Both the position numbers and the translations under genes were made by a program. Of a stretch of 64,000 bases of DNA, positions 24,001 to 39,000 are shown one piece after another. Within the stretch, counting starts at the first letter, position 1; each line of letters begins with the position of its first letter. Location of the stretch: positions 218,974,583 to 219,038,582 of the forward strand of contig NC_134643.1 in NCBI RefSeq assembly GCF_030463565.1, written 5' to 3'. The notes under the pieces were generated by a model that saw nothing but the letters and a program-made list of their open reading frames with translations, made no database searches and had not been told where the DNA came from. This DNA is from Pelecanus crispus (taxonomy: Eukaryota > Chordata > Aves > Pelecaniformes > Pelecanidae).

Positions 24001-27000
24001 TTCTGATGTCAGGTAATTCAGATGCTTGGAATCCTGAGAAAAAGAAAGCAGGTTACATACAGCACAGGAGTAATTTCCAGCAGCAGTCTTTCTATTCCCC
24101 ACAGCAGCTGTCGAGTTCTAAATCTGTGCCTGATAACAAATGAAATTTTCTAGCACTTCAAGGGACACCTGCAAAGAATATCTCAGATTATATTTTTTTA
24201 TCTTAGAATTGATAGTTACAAAAATAGGACAGCTGTGTGCTTCTAGTACATCTAAATCTTACTCAGGCTAACAGTCATTGCACTGGCAAGAATTACAATA
24301 GGCAGAATTATGCTTGTATAGAACACATTTAAGGAAGACAAAAGACACCACTTACACTGAAAGACTCATTCCCAAAGGGCAAAGATTCTCCGTAATATCT
24401 ATGTTCAGCAAATACTAACATGGCATTAAGTTCTTCAGCCACATCCCACATAAAACCCTGGTTGGAGGAAAACAGGCATTTAAATAAGTTAAATCAACTG
24501 TTTTCAAAGTCTCTACTTCCAGTCTAGTGTATTTAACTCTTATTCTTTTATTAGAAAGATATCACTATCAAAACACAACTATAAAGACAGAGCACAATTT
24601 GGTTTTAAAGTATCATTGAAATAAGAAAACACACAAAACAGATATCCATGCAGAGACAGGGACACATACAAAGAAAATACGTGTATTTCAATGATGCAAA
24701 ATATTAAGCAGTATTGTTTTGTGAATACACACAGGCAATCCTGCCAGAACTCCTATGGCATGAGATTAGTCCATAGGAAATAAAAAACACTAGAGGAAAA
24801 AAGCATGCATTTGAGTTACAGAAAACACAAAATTTGCTAGCAATAAGCAATAATCTAGAGCATCACCCATACACTTATTTTCAACTAATACATAACTACA
24901 ACTTGTTATTACTTGTTGACAGCAGCTTATTACCACCAGTTATGGAAACAGGCAGACCAAGATCACCTGCTGACAGAACAAAGTGCGTAAGCAGTCCTTG
25001 GTTGCTTTGAGCCCAGCATTTGCCACCTCCTGTTGTGTTACTGGACTTCGTATTGAAGTGGCTGAAAAATGCTGACATGTACCATGTGCATTTGTATCAG
25101 TCAGGGAAGTGAAAACTTCCACAGGTCTTGTCAGAGAACAAGAATCATCTACCTTTGATTTCCAGACCCCTTCATTTCACTTCACATTTTTCTTATGACA
25201 AAAAAGCCATCAAAACCTCCCATTTTGCTTGGGGAATCTAAAGTACTGGGTTAAGTGTAATTTGGTCCAAAATTTTGCATTCTTCACTTGAGGCACCTTA
25301 TCGTGTTTCCTCTAGAAATTTTCCTTGCTACTCCAAGAAGTTAATACAAATACACCAAAGTGCATCCCTTTGGTTTCTGTGGGCTTCAAATAGGACCCTG
25401 AACGCCCTAGAACTTTTTCTGTGCTTTTTTTCAGCTTTCTCTTCCTCCTATAACAATCATAACAGCCATTACAAACTTCTCTTTAAAAGATATTCTGACA
25501 CTGTGTCCTTGTTCTTCCTTATCTTTCAGTAGGCCACTACTGGAAAGAAGGACTGCAATTCAAGAATCAAGAATCTATTTTCTACATACTGTATTGTTGC
25601 AGAACCACGTGATGTCTCCTTCATTGCCTGTATAAAATAGTATCGGCCCATTGTCTTTCTTCCAGTGCTGATCTGCTATTAAATACCGCTGCTGGAACAT
25701 AAGGTTTTCATCAAATCCGAAGTGATCAATCTGTAAGAACAAGGAATAACAACATGTTCAGAAAGCTAAAATTGATCATGGAGTCCACTGCAAGCCCTGA
25801 CAGTCACTTTGCAGTTGAAAAGTAAAGAAAAGCAAGAAAGTTTTACTAAGGTAAAAAAATATGACATTGAATTTATAGATTCATAGAATCGTTTAGGTTG
25901 GAAAAGACCTTTAAGATCATCCAGTCCAACCATTAACCTACACTACCAAATCCACACTAAACCAATCAAGGGTAGACTAGACTAAACCATGTCCCCAAGT
26001 GCCACATCTACCCGTTTTTTGAACACCTCCAGGGATGGTGACTCCACCACCTCTCTGGGCAGCCTGTTCCAATGCTTGATTACCCTTTCTGTGAAGAAAT
26101 TTTTCCTAATTTCCAGCCTAAACCTCCCCTGGGGCAGCTTGAGCCCGTTTCCTCTCGTCCTATTGCTAACTACATGGGAGAAGAGACCAACACCCACCTC
26201 ACTACAACCTCCTTTCAGATTATTCAGATATTCTTAGATTCCCCATACATCAAAATTCTTCTGCTTTATTAAGGAAACCAGCCAAAATTACAGGTGTATA
26301 CACTGATGGAGAAATATTATTTTCAGCTATAAAAATCCATGCCCTTTTTATACTATCATACTTAACATGATATATTCTAAGTATATTTAGGAAATCAGAC
26401 AAAGCTGCTGAGGGGTCACAAAGTATCTGATGTAATAAAACTGTGTCAACAAGTAAAGAGTCATTGTCCCTCAATGTTTTGAGTCTTAGGAAAATTCTTT
26501 ACTAGCCTTATTTATTAAAAAGCTCAAAACAACAAAAAACCCCATCTCCTCCTTCTCTCCCCCTTTTGGCATAAGACTGAAATTTAAACAGATTCTTGTA
26601 GAAAGTGGGAAGGTTTTAATTCTTAGAAAATACTAATTCTCTGTACTTCTTGTGCTATTGACAGATTTTTCAGACAGTTTTATGGAGTGCTGCTTCTCTC
26701 CTTGCAATTTTCACTAATCCACATACCCTCCACAATTTTTTCCACTGCCCTATAAATATTGCAAGCCTACACATACCCCTTAACCTAAACACCAGTATTA
26801 GCTTTATTCCCTCATTAGAAAGTTAATTTCTATTCCCAAGGTCAGTTTTTCAGCTTTTATTCAGACCGCTTTGTATGTGCTGTCCCCCTTGACCCTTCCC
26901 CAAGCATTCACCCATACTGGAGAGTTTATCAATTGCTTTTTCAAGGTAACTCCCTGCATGGGCATAATATTGTTCTGGAATACCCACATAAGCTTTTATT

Positions 27001-30000
27001 GTTAAAAAAAATAATAAAAATCCCAAACCAAAATACCAACTACTCCAGAAGAGCTATGCTGGTTAATTACCATATATTCACAAATCATCACTACTTTTAT
27101 TCATCAGTTGAAGATGACCTGCAGTTTCCCAATTTTGACTTCCGTCAGCACAAGGCATCATCTTTTCCTTTCGTATTGTTTCTTGCTGGCGGTAATAGCC
27201 TGACATCTGCTGGCTTCAACATCCCTGCTCACCCTCTGCCTTTACACCAAATCTGCCAAATCTCTCGGATGCTCCGGGAACTAACCTTTCACATTTCCTG
27301 TTTTGAGAACATCTGCAAGTTAATGGTAAAAAGCAGCATGTCACACACAAATCCAAGCACTCGCTGCTAATGCAGTGACCTAACTGCCAGGCAGATTCCT
27401 CCAGGCAGCTCAGGAAAGCCTAGCTAATCCTGCAGGACCCAGCTACTCCACACCATGTACTTATATTTGCTTTGGGTCAAAGACCGCAGGAACTTATGTA
27501 AGATATACAATCTGCTGCAAAGTGTCTTTTCCAAACTCTCAAAGCTTACTCACTCTTGGACTGAAGCGAGAGGGCAGTTGTGTTGCAGGTCACTGCCAGC
27601 AGAACATCAGGAGCCATTGAAGGTCTGTGCATGGTCTTGACAAACATAAGAGACCAGGTCTTTGCCCCGAATAAGTTAACTTCAATGACTGCTTCCAGAC
27701 CCAAACAAAACTAATTTATCTGTGTCCTGCAGTTTGGTTCAGTGGGACCATTTACTCCTTACTCATAAGTACATGGTGATGTTATCATGTGTGTATTTAA
27801 GGGCTCTTTCACTGAATTCAAGCGCTGACAACATATGCTGGGCTTATTTTACACTGACAACTCACCTACTCCTTTTTCATTGGCACGGTTATTAATTTTA
27901 GTTTAACTTTCTACATCAAGCATAATCAAGAGCTATTAGATGTAGAAAGGCTGAACAAGGTCAGCAACTGAAAAAGTCTTTGGTCATAAGACCTTGGAAC
28001 AGTTAAAGACAAGGATTAGATAAGGCATATCTAATAAAAACCACAGCATAGTTTAATAAACTCCAACACTATTAGAAAGTACAACTAATACATCTTTTGT
28101 TCCAGGTCTGTTTGTAAAGGGGAGAAGTATCTTTTTCAACTTAACTTTTCTGGCTAGGCTGCTAGCCAGAGATAGGAAAAAAATGGGCTCACGTGTCCTG
28201 TCTGCCTTTTATGGAATCATCTAAAATTAAACATTTAGCTTTAAAAACTTGATTCTGCATCCTTCCTGCCTGAAGCCACAGTGCCAACAAGACTACACCA
28301 CAAAAAGTATTCAACTTTCCTGAACTACAAAGACATGTACCAAAATCTTCTCAGTGCAGGCAGCTTAATATGCAACAGGAAGAAACAAACATACAGTGGA
28401 AGGGGAAAAAAGAAAATCAGAATAATTTAATGGATAAGCATCCTTTTGGCACCAAGCTGAGGTTATTCAAGGGGGTATTGTGCAGATTCTAAAGCCCATC
28501 TTACTGTTCCTATTCCACAGGAGCTAGAAAGTTAGGACTGTAATATTCCAATATGAATATATTTTCCCAAATGACAGCTAACTTTCTTTAGAGATATGAT
28601 TTACTACAGTTTCCTTGTGATGTGATCTGTCAGCCTACTCCCACAAAACAAACCCCAAAATCCCAATGCTCTAGTGAGTCTGCCTCTCAATACTAAGAGA
28701 GAGAAAAGTACAGAAATTTAAGTTTTCTTTTGCTGGTTTTAGTAACCACATGGATCAAAGTGTCCCGATTCTCCATCTTGACCCTGAGCCACGCTGTATA
28801 CTCACTCACTGCCAGTCGTGTTGTTCTTTCCCATTCCTCCCTCAAACTGTAAAATTCTGATAGCCTCACAGCAGCTAAACTGCCTCTGTTCATCATATTC
28901 ATAACACATCAAGCCAGACGTGTAAGATCCCAGACAGACAACACAGATACAAGTCTAGACTTCTCCAGAAAAAAAAAAATCACATGTTCCTATTACTCAA
29001 CTGAGGAGCTCCTTTATTGCTAATGATAGGGCTTCATACCTTGTAGTAACTTATCTTTGCAAGGGTAAGACACAAACATGACTAAAAAATAACCTAATAT
29101 TTGTAAAGCAGACACAGAGAGAGATGTCACAACTGCGGGTTATTGCCAAGAAATTCAAAGAAATTCTGAATCCAGAACATCAAAACAGTTTGGAGGTGTT
29201 TCAAGGAGTGTCTCCTCACAAGAGTAAAAACTGTTTGAAAATGTCAGAGGGAAGAAGCACAACAATTGATATAAAATTGTGAAGCAAAAGGTTTGGACCC
29301 AAAGGGAAAGCTGTAGGTCAAGAACAGCAGATGGAGCTGCGGCATAGCCAAACCGCGCTGCAGGAACACGCGGGGCTGCGCACGGGAGCTGCTGGTTCTC
29401 ATTCACCAAGCGCTTTCGTTCACCACCCCTTACAGAACAGGTATGCAAACAAGTCATGAGCCCCACAAACTGTGTGAAGTCTACTTTACAACTCAAATCA
29501 CCCAGATATTTTTTAGCTTTTTTTTTTTCTTAAGTCAGATCTCATTAAAAAGTTGAGCCAGAAAATTTCTTTTCCACACTTGAGCAAAAGGAGTAGACAA
29601 AAGCAGTGACTTTTGCAACCAGACTTAATTAGAATAGATCACAACAGCAAAAGAAAAAAGCCATTTACTACACATTTACTATACCTTAACTGTTGGTTAA
29701 AAGTAACAATGGTAAAGGTATACTAGCATATATGAGGTATTTCTCCTTACAATTTTCATAATTACAGTTATTGCCAGGATGTCAGCAGTAAGTACCAGGT
29801 CCTGAGCAACCTAATACAACGTTGAAATTGGCCCTGCTTTGAGTGGGAGGCTGGACCAGGTGACATGCGGACATTTCCCTTCCAAAACTCTATTCTAGGA
29901 TTAATCCAAACCAGTTACACAGCCTAAAGTTTTAAGCTTCTGTAAACAGGACTACCTAGCAAGTTTGGTTAGAAATAAGAACACGGTAATTATCCGCAAT

Positions 30001-33000
30001 ACAACAGCAGTGTGTTGCAAATCAAAGTATGATGTACATAAAACACTGTCACAGAAACAGTCATTCTGATACTAATAAAAGGAAGGATTAAAAAAATAGA
30101 AAAAGGAGTACTGAAAGTACTAAGTTATGAATAAGCTTAAGGGAAACTTTTGTCAGCCGAGGTAGGCAGGATGGGAATACTTTGGAGAGCTACAGCTGCA
30201 AGGCAAAGAAAGCGAGCAACAAGATTTCAGTTGCGTGTACAAAAGTCTTCATGAAGCTTGTTTGATTAAAAAAAAGACTCACCCTGTATTTTCCTGCACA
30301 TCTTTGAGTCCAAAGACTCACAAAGCATTTGGGGAAAATACAAACATACACACAACAAATTGTTTAAGAGGCAGCCAGCTCCAGATGGAAGACTGCAGCC
30401 ACTGCCCAAAGCACGGCTGCTGAGAACTGCGCTCACCGCGTTTGACAAAAACCAGCAGCAGGCAGCACGAGCCATTGTGCCCAAGAGGCTGACGAGAGCT
30501 CCAGACTGAAGGCTCAAGTCAGCAGCTTTGATCCTTTAGCTCAGAGAAACTTTCTACAGCAACGTGCAGCTCATCGGCCCAGGACAAGGAGCCTTCTCCA
30601 GACTGGTGCACTGAACAAACACTGGAAGGAAGGGCCAAAACCCACCTTGCTGCCTTCTGCTTGAAACACATGGCACACTTCTTTGACTTGACCTTCTATG
30701 TGCACATGTATCATGCTTTCGTTGAGCTCTCAAAGATGGCTTATCTCAGGGTATCCTTTTTTAATGTGCTTTGTTGTTGTTTTGGAGGTCCATTTAAAAT
30801 AAAACAAGCCACCCTGCCACACATCTCCCCTGGGGAGGAAACAAAAATGACACAGCAGATGTTAGTTATTCTACAGATGTTACCCTGCTTAATATAATCC
30901 TGGAAGTATTCAGGAACTGTGGCACTGCATGCAGTACAAAGCCAAAACAGGACATGTGGGCTAAAACCCACTTCCTTCTCCGCAGCATCTTAAGGTCATT
31001 AGGGACTACAGAGACAGGACAGCAAACCCAAGCCTTTACCAAAAAAGGCCACAATTCACAGAGTAGCTTCTAACCAAAAGCATTTAATGTCATTCAAGGT
31101 GGTGAATCAGCACCTGATGCTTTTACGCTTTTGAGTTTCTGGCAATATTGCAAATGTCTGAAAGCCTTTCTGTCACACCTCAAATTTCAGTCCTCCAGGC
31201 AATAACTTTATTTTCCCAAAGTTGGATATTCCATTTGAAATCAAGTCAGCTGTTTTACTAGTAAGAAGCCAGGGGATTTTAAGAGGCATGCTCCCCCCTC
31301 CAAGCGTTCATGGAGTTGTTTTGAGTGCTCATCCTGTCTGAATTATTTCCTGAGGACAGGAAGGTACAGGATGGTCTGAGGATATCCTCCTGTGCGAACA
31401 GCAGTGTGGGCACTAGCCTCTTTGGGATTTCACCGATGTGCTTCTATTCCTGGTGTTACTCCTGAGAGGCTGTGGGACTCCAGTCCAGTCAGCTGGCCCT
31501 GTTAGTTTTGTTTCCTCTCAAAAATCTTTGCTTCCTCCATTTAAGTTGCAAGTTCATGAGGGCAGGGACTGCTTTGCCATCTTTGTACAGCATCATATTC
31601 AACAGGCCCCAAATTTTGTTACAAGTACTACTACATGTAATTAAATATTCAAGCCCATAAAAACCATTGCAGCAGTAGAGTACCACTGAAAAAAATACAG
31701 ACTCACACACTATTTATGTCTTCATAGCAGGGGAGACACAGAAACAGAAATGAAAGCTAAATAAAAATCAGTTTTAAAAAAGTCTCCCTCCCTGACACTA
31801 TTCTTGCTGCTTTGTTTCCTCCTATTGCACATTGCATATTGTACCATAGCCTGCCAGGACTGAGGCTTCATCTTGCTGAGAGCTGGTAAGATTCTCTCAG
31901 TTTGTCCCTGCTAATTTAGTGCAGAAAAAAAGAAAAAAGGCAAAAAAAGGACAAAAAAAATCAAGGTTACCTTTGGTTCATCTTTGCCATTTCACATGCA
32001 AGGAATGAGGTGTTTCCTTGCTTTCTAAGCTGCTACTTATGCAAGGGACAGCAAAGACTGAATGTTAGCACCAGTCTGTTGAAATGCATAATCATTTGAT
32101 GCTCTGTGGGAGAGCAGGGAGATGTGAACTGCACCTTCTTGCATCAAACTACATTAACCCATTAACTTGAAAGTCCTCCATGTAAATAATAAGAAAATCA
32201 GAAGAGAGGGACTCTATTGCAGTCCTCCACACTACCCATAATTCAGAGGTTTTGTTCACTAGATTTTATTTCATTAATCTGTCACATTTAACAAAATATA
32301 CAATACACATGCTTTTTGCCTATTAATTGATTCCAACTTCTATTCTACTAGTAATGGTCTAGCACAACTGTTACCAATTTTTTGTTGGTTGGAACTAGCT
32401 TTCAGCCAAACATGGTCCCCAAAACAAATGCAGGCTTAAGATCGTGGTCATGGAGGGATTCCTTCCACTGCAGCTACGTCCTTGTGAACACACCAGCCTT
32501 TGACTGGAATCACGCTTTGTGTATTTTACTGAAGCTTGTTTTACACTGCAGAAACCATGTCACCTGCTCTTGGGAGATTGCAACTGTGTAAGGAAGTCTG
32601 CTTTTAGCACTCATTTATCACTTCAGTGATTAAAAAACACTGACAAGGAAAGCCTCAGACAGGAACTCTACCCCTGCCCTGAGTCACACAGTTTGGACAA
32701 GACACTTAAAAGAAAAAGACCGAAGAACATTAAAACAGCTACAGGATATGCTGTAGGAAAGCACCAGGCTTGTCAGAACCAAACAGTTCCCAAACAGTGT
32801 ATGATGAAAGGTTATTTTTATGTTGGAAACTTAAGCACAAACAAGTTGGTTTCAGCTTCCATAAACCATTAGTAGTTTTGTGCTGCAGTTGAAACTCCAG
32901 ATTCTCCTCACCATGTAAAGATGAAGTCCATAGACACATTTAGGCTTTAACTACTTAAGCATAAAATCCCGCACCAGTCACAGTGAGGATGCAATTCCTC

Positions 33001-36000
33001 GTTACAACTCCTCCATTGGAGGGACAGTCTGAGAGGTCCCACAGGCCCCCAGATTTGCCACCCCAGCCTAGAGAGTGGCAAAGCTCCAGCAGAAGGGAGA
33101 GAATGGGTGACCAAGGCAGGAGATGGCAGGAATCACTTCTATCACCTTTACTGCTGACGGTCCGCAACCACGCTCTCCATTCCCCTGACACTCTGCTCTT
33201 CTCCAAGCAACGGAGAGGCTTGTGCTGCTGAGAATCAATCAACTACGTAAATTTATAACAAACTACTGTGGTGATAAACACACCAAATGGTCACATCATT
33301 GATGCTTCCATTCAAGGCATTATTATCCTGGTGAAATTCTTCCACGGGACAAGAGATGGGGCAAGGAGTAGGGAACAAACATATCAAAGCTATTTACCCA
33401 AAGTGCATTATTTCATAAGGCTGAAATGAGCACAAAGAAGGTGCACTACACCAGCAAAAACAAGGTTACCCTTGTGAAAGATCTCTCAGACGCTTAACAG
33501 GCAAAGGACTGCAATTTTTTCCATGTGCCTTCCAGATTGAATTACAAATCCATCACATTTGGAGGATTAACTTCAGAGGAGAGGAAAAAATTGTACATGA
33601 ACCTTCAACATGCCACAGATTAAGCAGTATAAAAATATCCCAGTTTTGCTGAGTGTGTCCTAAAGTTTTGACTAGGATTAATTGTTTAAACAAAATACTT
33701 TACAAAACAAGTTTGATCTTCCCTCATCAAAATGGGTTTCATTTGAAAGACTTCCTCAGTCTTTTTGTAAACAAGGACACGGGGAAGGAAAGCAGTTCAG
33801 ATTCAAGACAATATTTTGATTTGGTCAAATTAAGTATTTAACACACCTCTACCCCTCCCCCAGAAAGGGCTAGAGCTTTGTACTTTGCCAAGCATTTTTA
33901 AAGGTTCAACTCAAGTTGCAATTGTTTTCCCAGATTTTCAGAGCTACAAGGAAATTTGCTCTGTTCTGTCATTCTCTCAGCCTTAATTCAACCACTATTA
34001 TTTGTATTTTATTTTCTACAGCTAATCCCACACAAGACAGGGGATCCAAGGAAGAAGAGACAGATGTAGTGAAAGCAAACAGGAAAATTGGCCTGTCATT
34101 CATCCAGATATTCTTCTAATTAGACAAAGCACACTGGCAAAATGGCAAAAGCTCAGTGCAGGGGTGGCAGTTTACTTGTATTAAAAGGCACTGAATACCT
34201 ACATAAGGTCCAGTGCCAGGGATTTAACACATGCCACTGTGGATCAATTATTTAATAGCCACCAATTCTGATGAGCATCTAAGAGGGAAGGGGGAAGACA
34301 ATTTCAAAAAGCAAAGTATCAAAGCAGCAATTAGTCATACAGCCCTTAAATAAATACCAAAAATACCACATAACAACTGCTGCTCTGGCAGCGACGTATC
34401 TAACGCTGCAGAACAACTGTCTGCTTGCAGGGCTCCGAGACATTGGTAGATGGGATGATGGGGAGACCAGCAGCATTCAGGGAAATAACATCCGTGGCTC
34501 CCTGCAGGTGAAAAGTTATTCTACAGACTGTTCTACTTTAAAGCAGAAACATCCAGGTCTCTTGTCACAACCATTACAAAAGCTCTCCAGTGGCTGAAGA
34601 GGGCTAGCAAACATATGGATAAATGATGGGTCTTTATACCAGTGCAGATAACACCCAGAATTGAGCTGGACCACAGATGCTTTTCTTCTCATTGCAAAGA
34701 AACACTTCTCTCGCCTAAAGAGAGGCACTCGGGTTTTTATCCAAAAAGATTTTGCTATTTGCATTTCTATTTTTCTTTTTCCACTTAAAACCAGGCGAGA
34801 ACATTTTGTTATGAACTACCCTGTTCAGAACAGGCTCTGAACAACTCCACAGACGTTGCTAAAAGCCATTTGCCATCAGCTTGTAGGACAGGAGCTCCTG
34901 CTTAGGTGTCCTGGTTTCGGCTGGGATAGAGTTAATTTTCTTCCTAGTAGCAAGCATAGTGCTCTGTTTTGGATTTAGTAGGAGAAAAATGTTGATAACA
35001 CACTGATAGTTTAGTTGTTGCTAAGTACTGCTTATGCTAGTCAAGGACTTTTCAGCTTCCCATGCTCTGCCAGGTGCACAAAAAACTGGGAGGGGGCACA
35101 GCCAGAAGAGTTGATCCAAACTGGCCAAAGGGCTATTCCATACCATATGACGTCATGCTCAGTATATAAACTGGGGGGGGGGGGGGGGTGGCCAGGGAGC
35201 AGCGATCGCTGCTCGGGAACTGTCTGGGTATTGGTCGGCAGGTGGTGAGCAATTGCATTGTGCATCACTTGCTCTGTATATTGTTATTACTATTATTATT
35301 ATATTGTTATTATTATTATTTTACTTTTATTTATTTCAATTATTAAACTGTTCTTATCTCAACCCAGGAGTGTTTCTCACTCTTACTCCTCCGATTCTCT
35401 CCCCCATCCCATCGGGGCAGGGGGAGTGAGCGAGCGGCTGCGTGGTGCTGAGTTGCTGCTGGGGCTAAACCATGACATTGGAGTTGAGAGAACTCTACAT
35501 TCCCCCCCGGTAGCAGTGACTTGCAGGACTGAAAACTGTACGCTTGCAGGTGGCCAACCATTTATCACTGTATAGGAAACACTATAGAAAAGCCAGTGCT
35601 TCCAGAGCAGCATGTGGTTCTGAACAGCTTCTGTGGAAGACTTGGTTTTCAGGGAGTCGGGCAGTAAGGAAAAGCAAGCTGCTGCTTTGAGGCATAAATC
35701 AAATGTTTTGTTAATGCTAGTTTTGCTTTCACCCACTTCCTCTAGTTCAGTCTGGCCTCAGCCCAAGCCCTGCTGAAGTCAGAGGGCCTGATGCCCATCA
35801 CTTTCTGTTCCTGTTGTCTTGAAAGGAAGTTCCTGCATGGAAACTACCATCTAACCCTACTTCTGACTAACTTTTTCACACCAAGTCCCTTTGTGGATGT
35901 TTTTAGAAAGGTTTTTTGCTTTACAACACAAAAAAAAAAACTTACTCCCTTTGGAAGCAGAATAAATTAACTAGGAATGAAAGGAGATGCACCACCAGGT

Positions 36001-39000
36001 GTGTCCATATCAGCAGTCAGAGGGAGAAGCTATCGCACGGTATCACAGCTCCCTGCATACTCACATCCCATGCAGGCAGGCCTTTCAGTGAATCCCCTCC
36101 TCTCCCAGAAAGGGAAAAACTTCTCTGATCTTACTCAACAAACACCTTTTCCAGATAATCTTCAACTAATCACTCTCACTTGAAGCCTGACATAAGGGTA
36201 AGCTTGTATCTTGGCAGTAGGAGTGAATAATGGAAAAAGCTGTTACATTAATTTGAAGATGGAAACAACAACCCAAAAGGATCAGAAGTTTTGTTCTTTG
36301 CTCACTATATGCATTTAGAGAACAGCAACCACACCACAGCACAACTGACAGTACTAATGCCACTTGGTAGTAGTACTACAACAGTGCTGAGTATTAGAAG
36401 ATATTCCAGGCACACTAGGGCTGAAGCATAGGAGAACAGCAACTAAAAATTTAAAATAAAAAAGAAAATTGACCCCTACACCACAGGCAAGGAGGACAAT
36501 ATCTACTAACTGTACTGAAAAGACATGCAATTCCCATTCTTCTGTCCGTATTTAATTAACTGAATTCACATGCCTAGGAAAGTAAAGACATTAACCATTT
36601 TGCAAGCACATGGAAGAGCACTGAGTGCAGCCTGTTTTTTCCCATTAAATTTCTTACAAGTTTCACTGCTTTAGATAGATATCTACAAATTCCAGAATTT
36701 ATGAAATAAAGACAATTAAGGTATTTCTTCAGTTTTTGAAGATTTAAAATGAAATAGTCAAGTGTGACCTCTACTCTCTCACCAATTTGGCATACATTAC
36801 AAATTAACTGCACAGTCTGCGATGACTTCTTATACTATTGGATATCTTGATCTCTTCAAAGTCAGATTTTGCAATCAATACAAACACATTAGCACCAAAT
36901 TCCATTTTGAATTTCATTTCCCTCCTCGTCCTCCCACCACTCCAAAAAAGGCAAGAAATTCAGAGCTAAGACTTTGATTGAACTGCAAGAAGCTCATGGG
37001 CAATTGGTACAAGTCAAAGTAACTTCAATGAAGTTAACAGGATTCATCTCATGCATATCTAGCTTGTAAACAGCTTGCTACTTCAGCCATATGCAGTTTT
37101 GTTTATTGTTTAGTCCTTTAGATTTTCTTTAATCAAGTCCATCAGAAATCTTTCAGTGGCCTATTACAGCTTTTAATGATTAAAGCTAGCAAGATTAAAA
37201 AAATGCTTCTTTTCAGAGAGGGTAGTGACCATCAATGCTTTTTGTAGTCTCTAGTATTAACTGCTCACTTAAAGGAAGAGACTGCAGGTTGTGAGGAAAT
37301 TAAGTGTTTCCTGCTTAATTTGAGAAGCTGATGTCTGCATTGTGACCCACAGATAAATAGTGCATAAAAATAAAGATTCACTGACAGACTTTAATAAGTA
37401 CTTCCCCGTTTTCCTGTCCACTGAATAAGAGCTATTGTTTCTGCTTATAAACCTGTTTTATAGCTTACAGCTCCTGTTTTAAATCACACTATGAAATCAC
37501 AGAGTAAGAGCTGCCAAGTACTCCCGTACTACTTGATGAGTAAAACATATTCCAAGTAATTCACCTCCAAGACAAACATCAGCATCACTTCTTCTCTAAC
37601 CACTGACATAACTTAATTGGCACCAAGAGGCTCTGTAAAAAGCACTTTGTTTTTTCCTTCTCCAGAAGTTAAAAGTGCTATTGTATTATGGTGCTAACCA
37701 TGAAAAACAAACCCATCTTAGCCATTCCCAACATCTGTTACTATTCCAAGACACCAACCTGAGTGACAATAAGATGCTGCAAAAATTGCTAACCAGAATT
37801 TAAAGCGCTAATCTCAACCTGTCTTAATACCTTAAAAGCAAGTTTTAGGCACGTGGTTGAGAATTACTTCATTAGCATTAAACCAGCTTATACAGTACTG
37901 TTATGTATATGGTTTTAGTGACACTCATTTACATACAACAGTGAAAATTTCAAAGACTGGAAAATACTGAATTGGATTAAAGGTATCTTGTTCCATCATT
38001 GTAAACTTCCATTTTGTGAGTACAACAGATGCAACATTTAAGAGCAAAACTGCACCCTTTGTTTGGATTAATCCAAACTTACCATCATCTAATCCAAATT
38101 TATCATCTTGAGGTGATAAATTAAGACAGCATTGTCACCAAAGTGATCCAATCTCTTCACCTCCCTTCGCTTTACTCTGCTTATTCGTGCAGTGACCTGA
38201 GACTGAAGTTAAATTGTTTTTTGCTGTAAGACATTTTCAGTTAGAACAGGAAGATTCTGGGATTCACTAGCTTCCTCTAAATTGGCCCTCCGTGTAAAAC
38301 GGAAAGAACCATGATTAAAAAACATATCTTTGCTTCTCCTTTGCGGTCCTTCTCAAATCCTCTTTTCTGGCTTGAAATTTGCATTCTAATTTTTGCACTT
38401 TCAATCAAGGCTTTCATTTTCTATGCCTCAGAACTTCAGTCTAACACAAAACAAGGTATTAAAGACACCTGATATAGCCAGAAAAGATCAAATTGCTTTA
38501 CTTTTGAAGCTTCATTACTTTGAAGCTTCAACATAGCTTCCTTTGATGTACATACAGTATGAAATGCAGATGCGTTTCAGAGCACGAAGACTTGCATATG
38601 AATTTACTAAGCTACGAAATACTGACATAGGTATGAAATTATTAAATGCAATCAGAACCCATCATCTGGAAATGGCGACACAATTGACATGTGTTAGTTC
38701 ACAAGACAATCTGACTGAAGGACCAGGCTCAGTAACTTGCTGAACATAAGTTAATTTGTACTTGTTACATTGGTTCTTGGGCCAATTCATAGCAGTTCAC
38801 AAAGCAAGTGATGTGTTTTCAAAGTGTGATTGGGGTGAAGGGTCCACCAGCACATTAAGTCTTACACAGCCATCAATTATTGAATTGAGTGAAAAGACAC
38901 CACATCCACTCTTTCCTGAAAAAGACTGTTTATCACTTAGAATCCTTCAAACATCAGGAAATTTAAGGCATCATCCTCTCAGCAGTACTGCACTTAAAGC

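Noticed and set aside
35258-35736. Frames over the LTR end
   Set aside because: They lie in LTR regulatory sequence and its flank. No retroviral coding domain is present.
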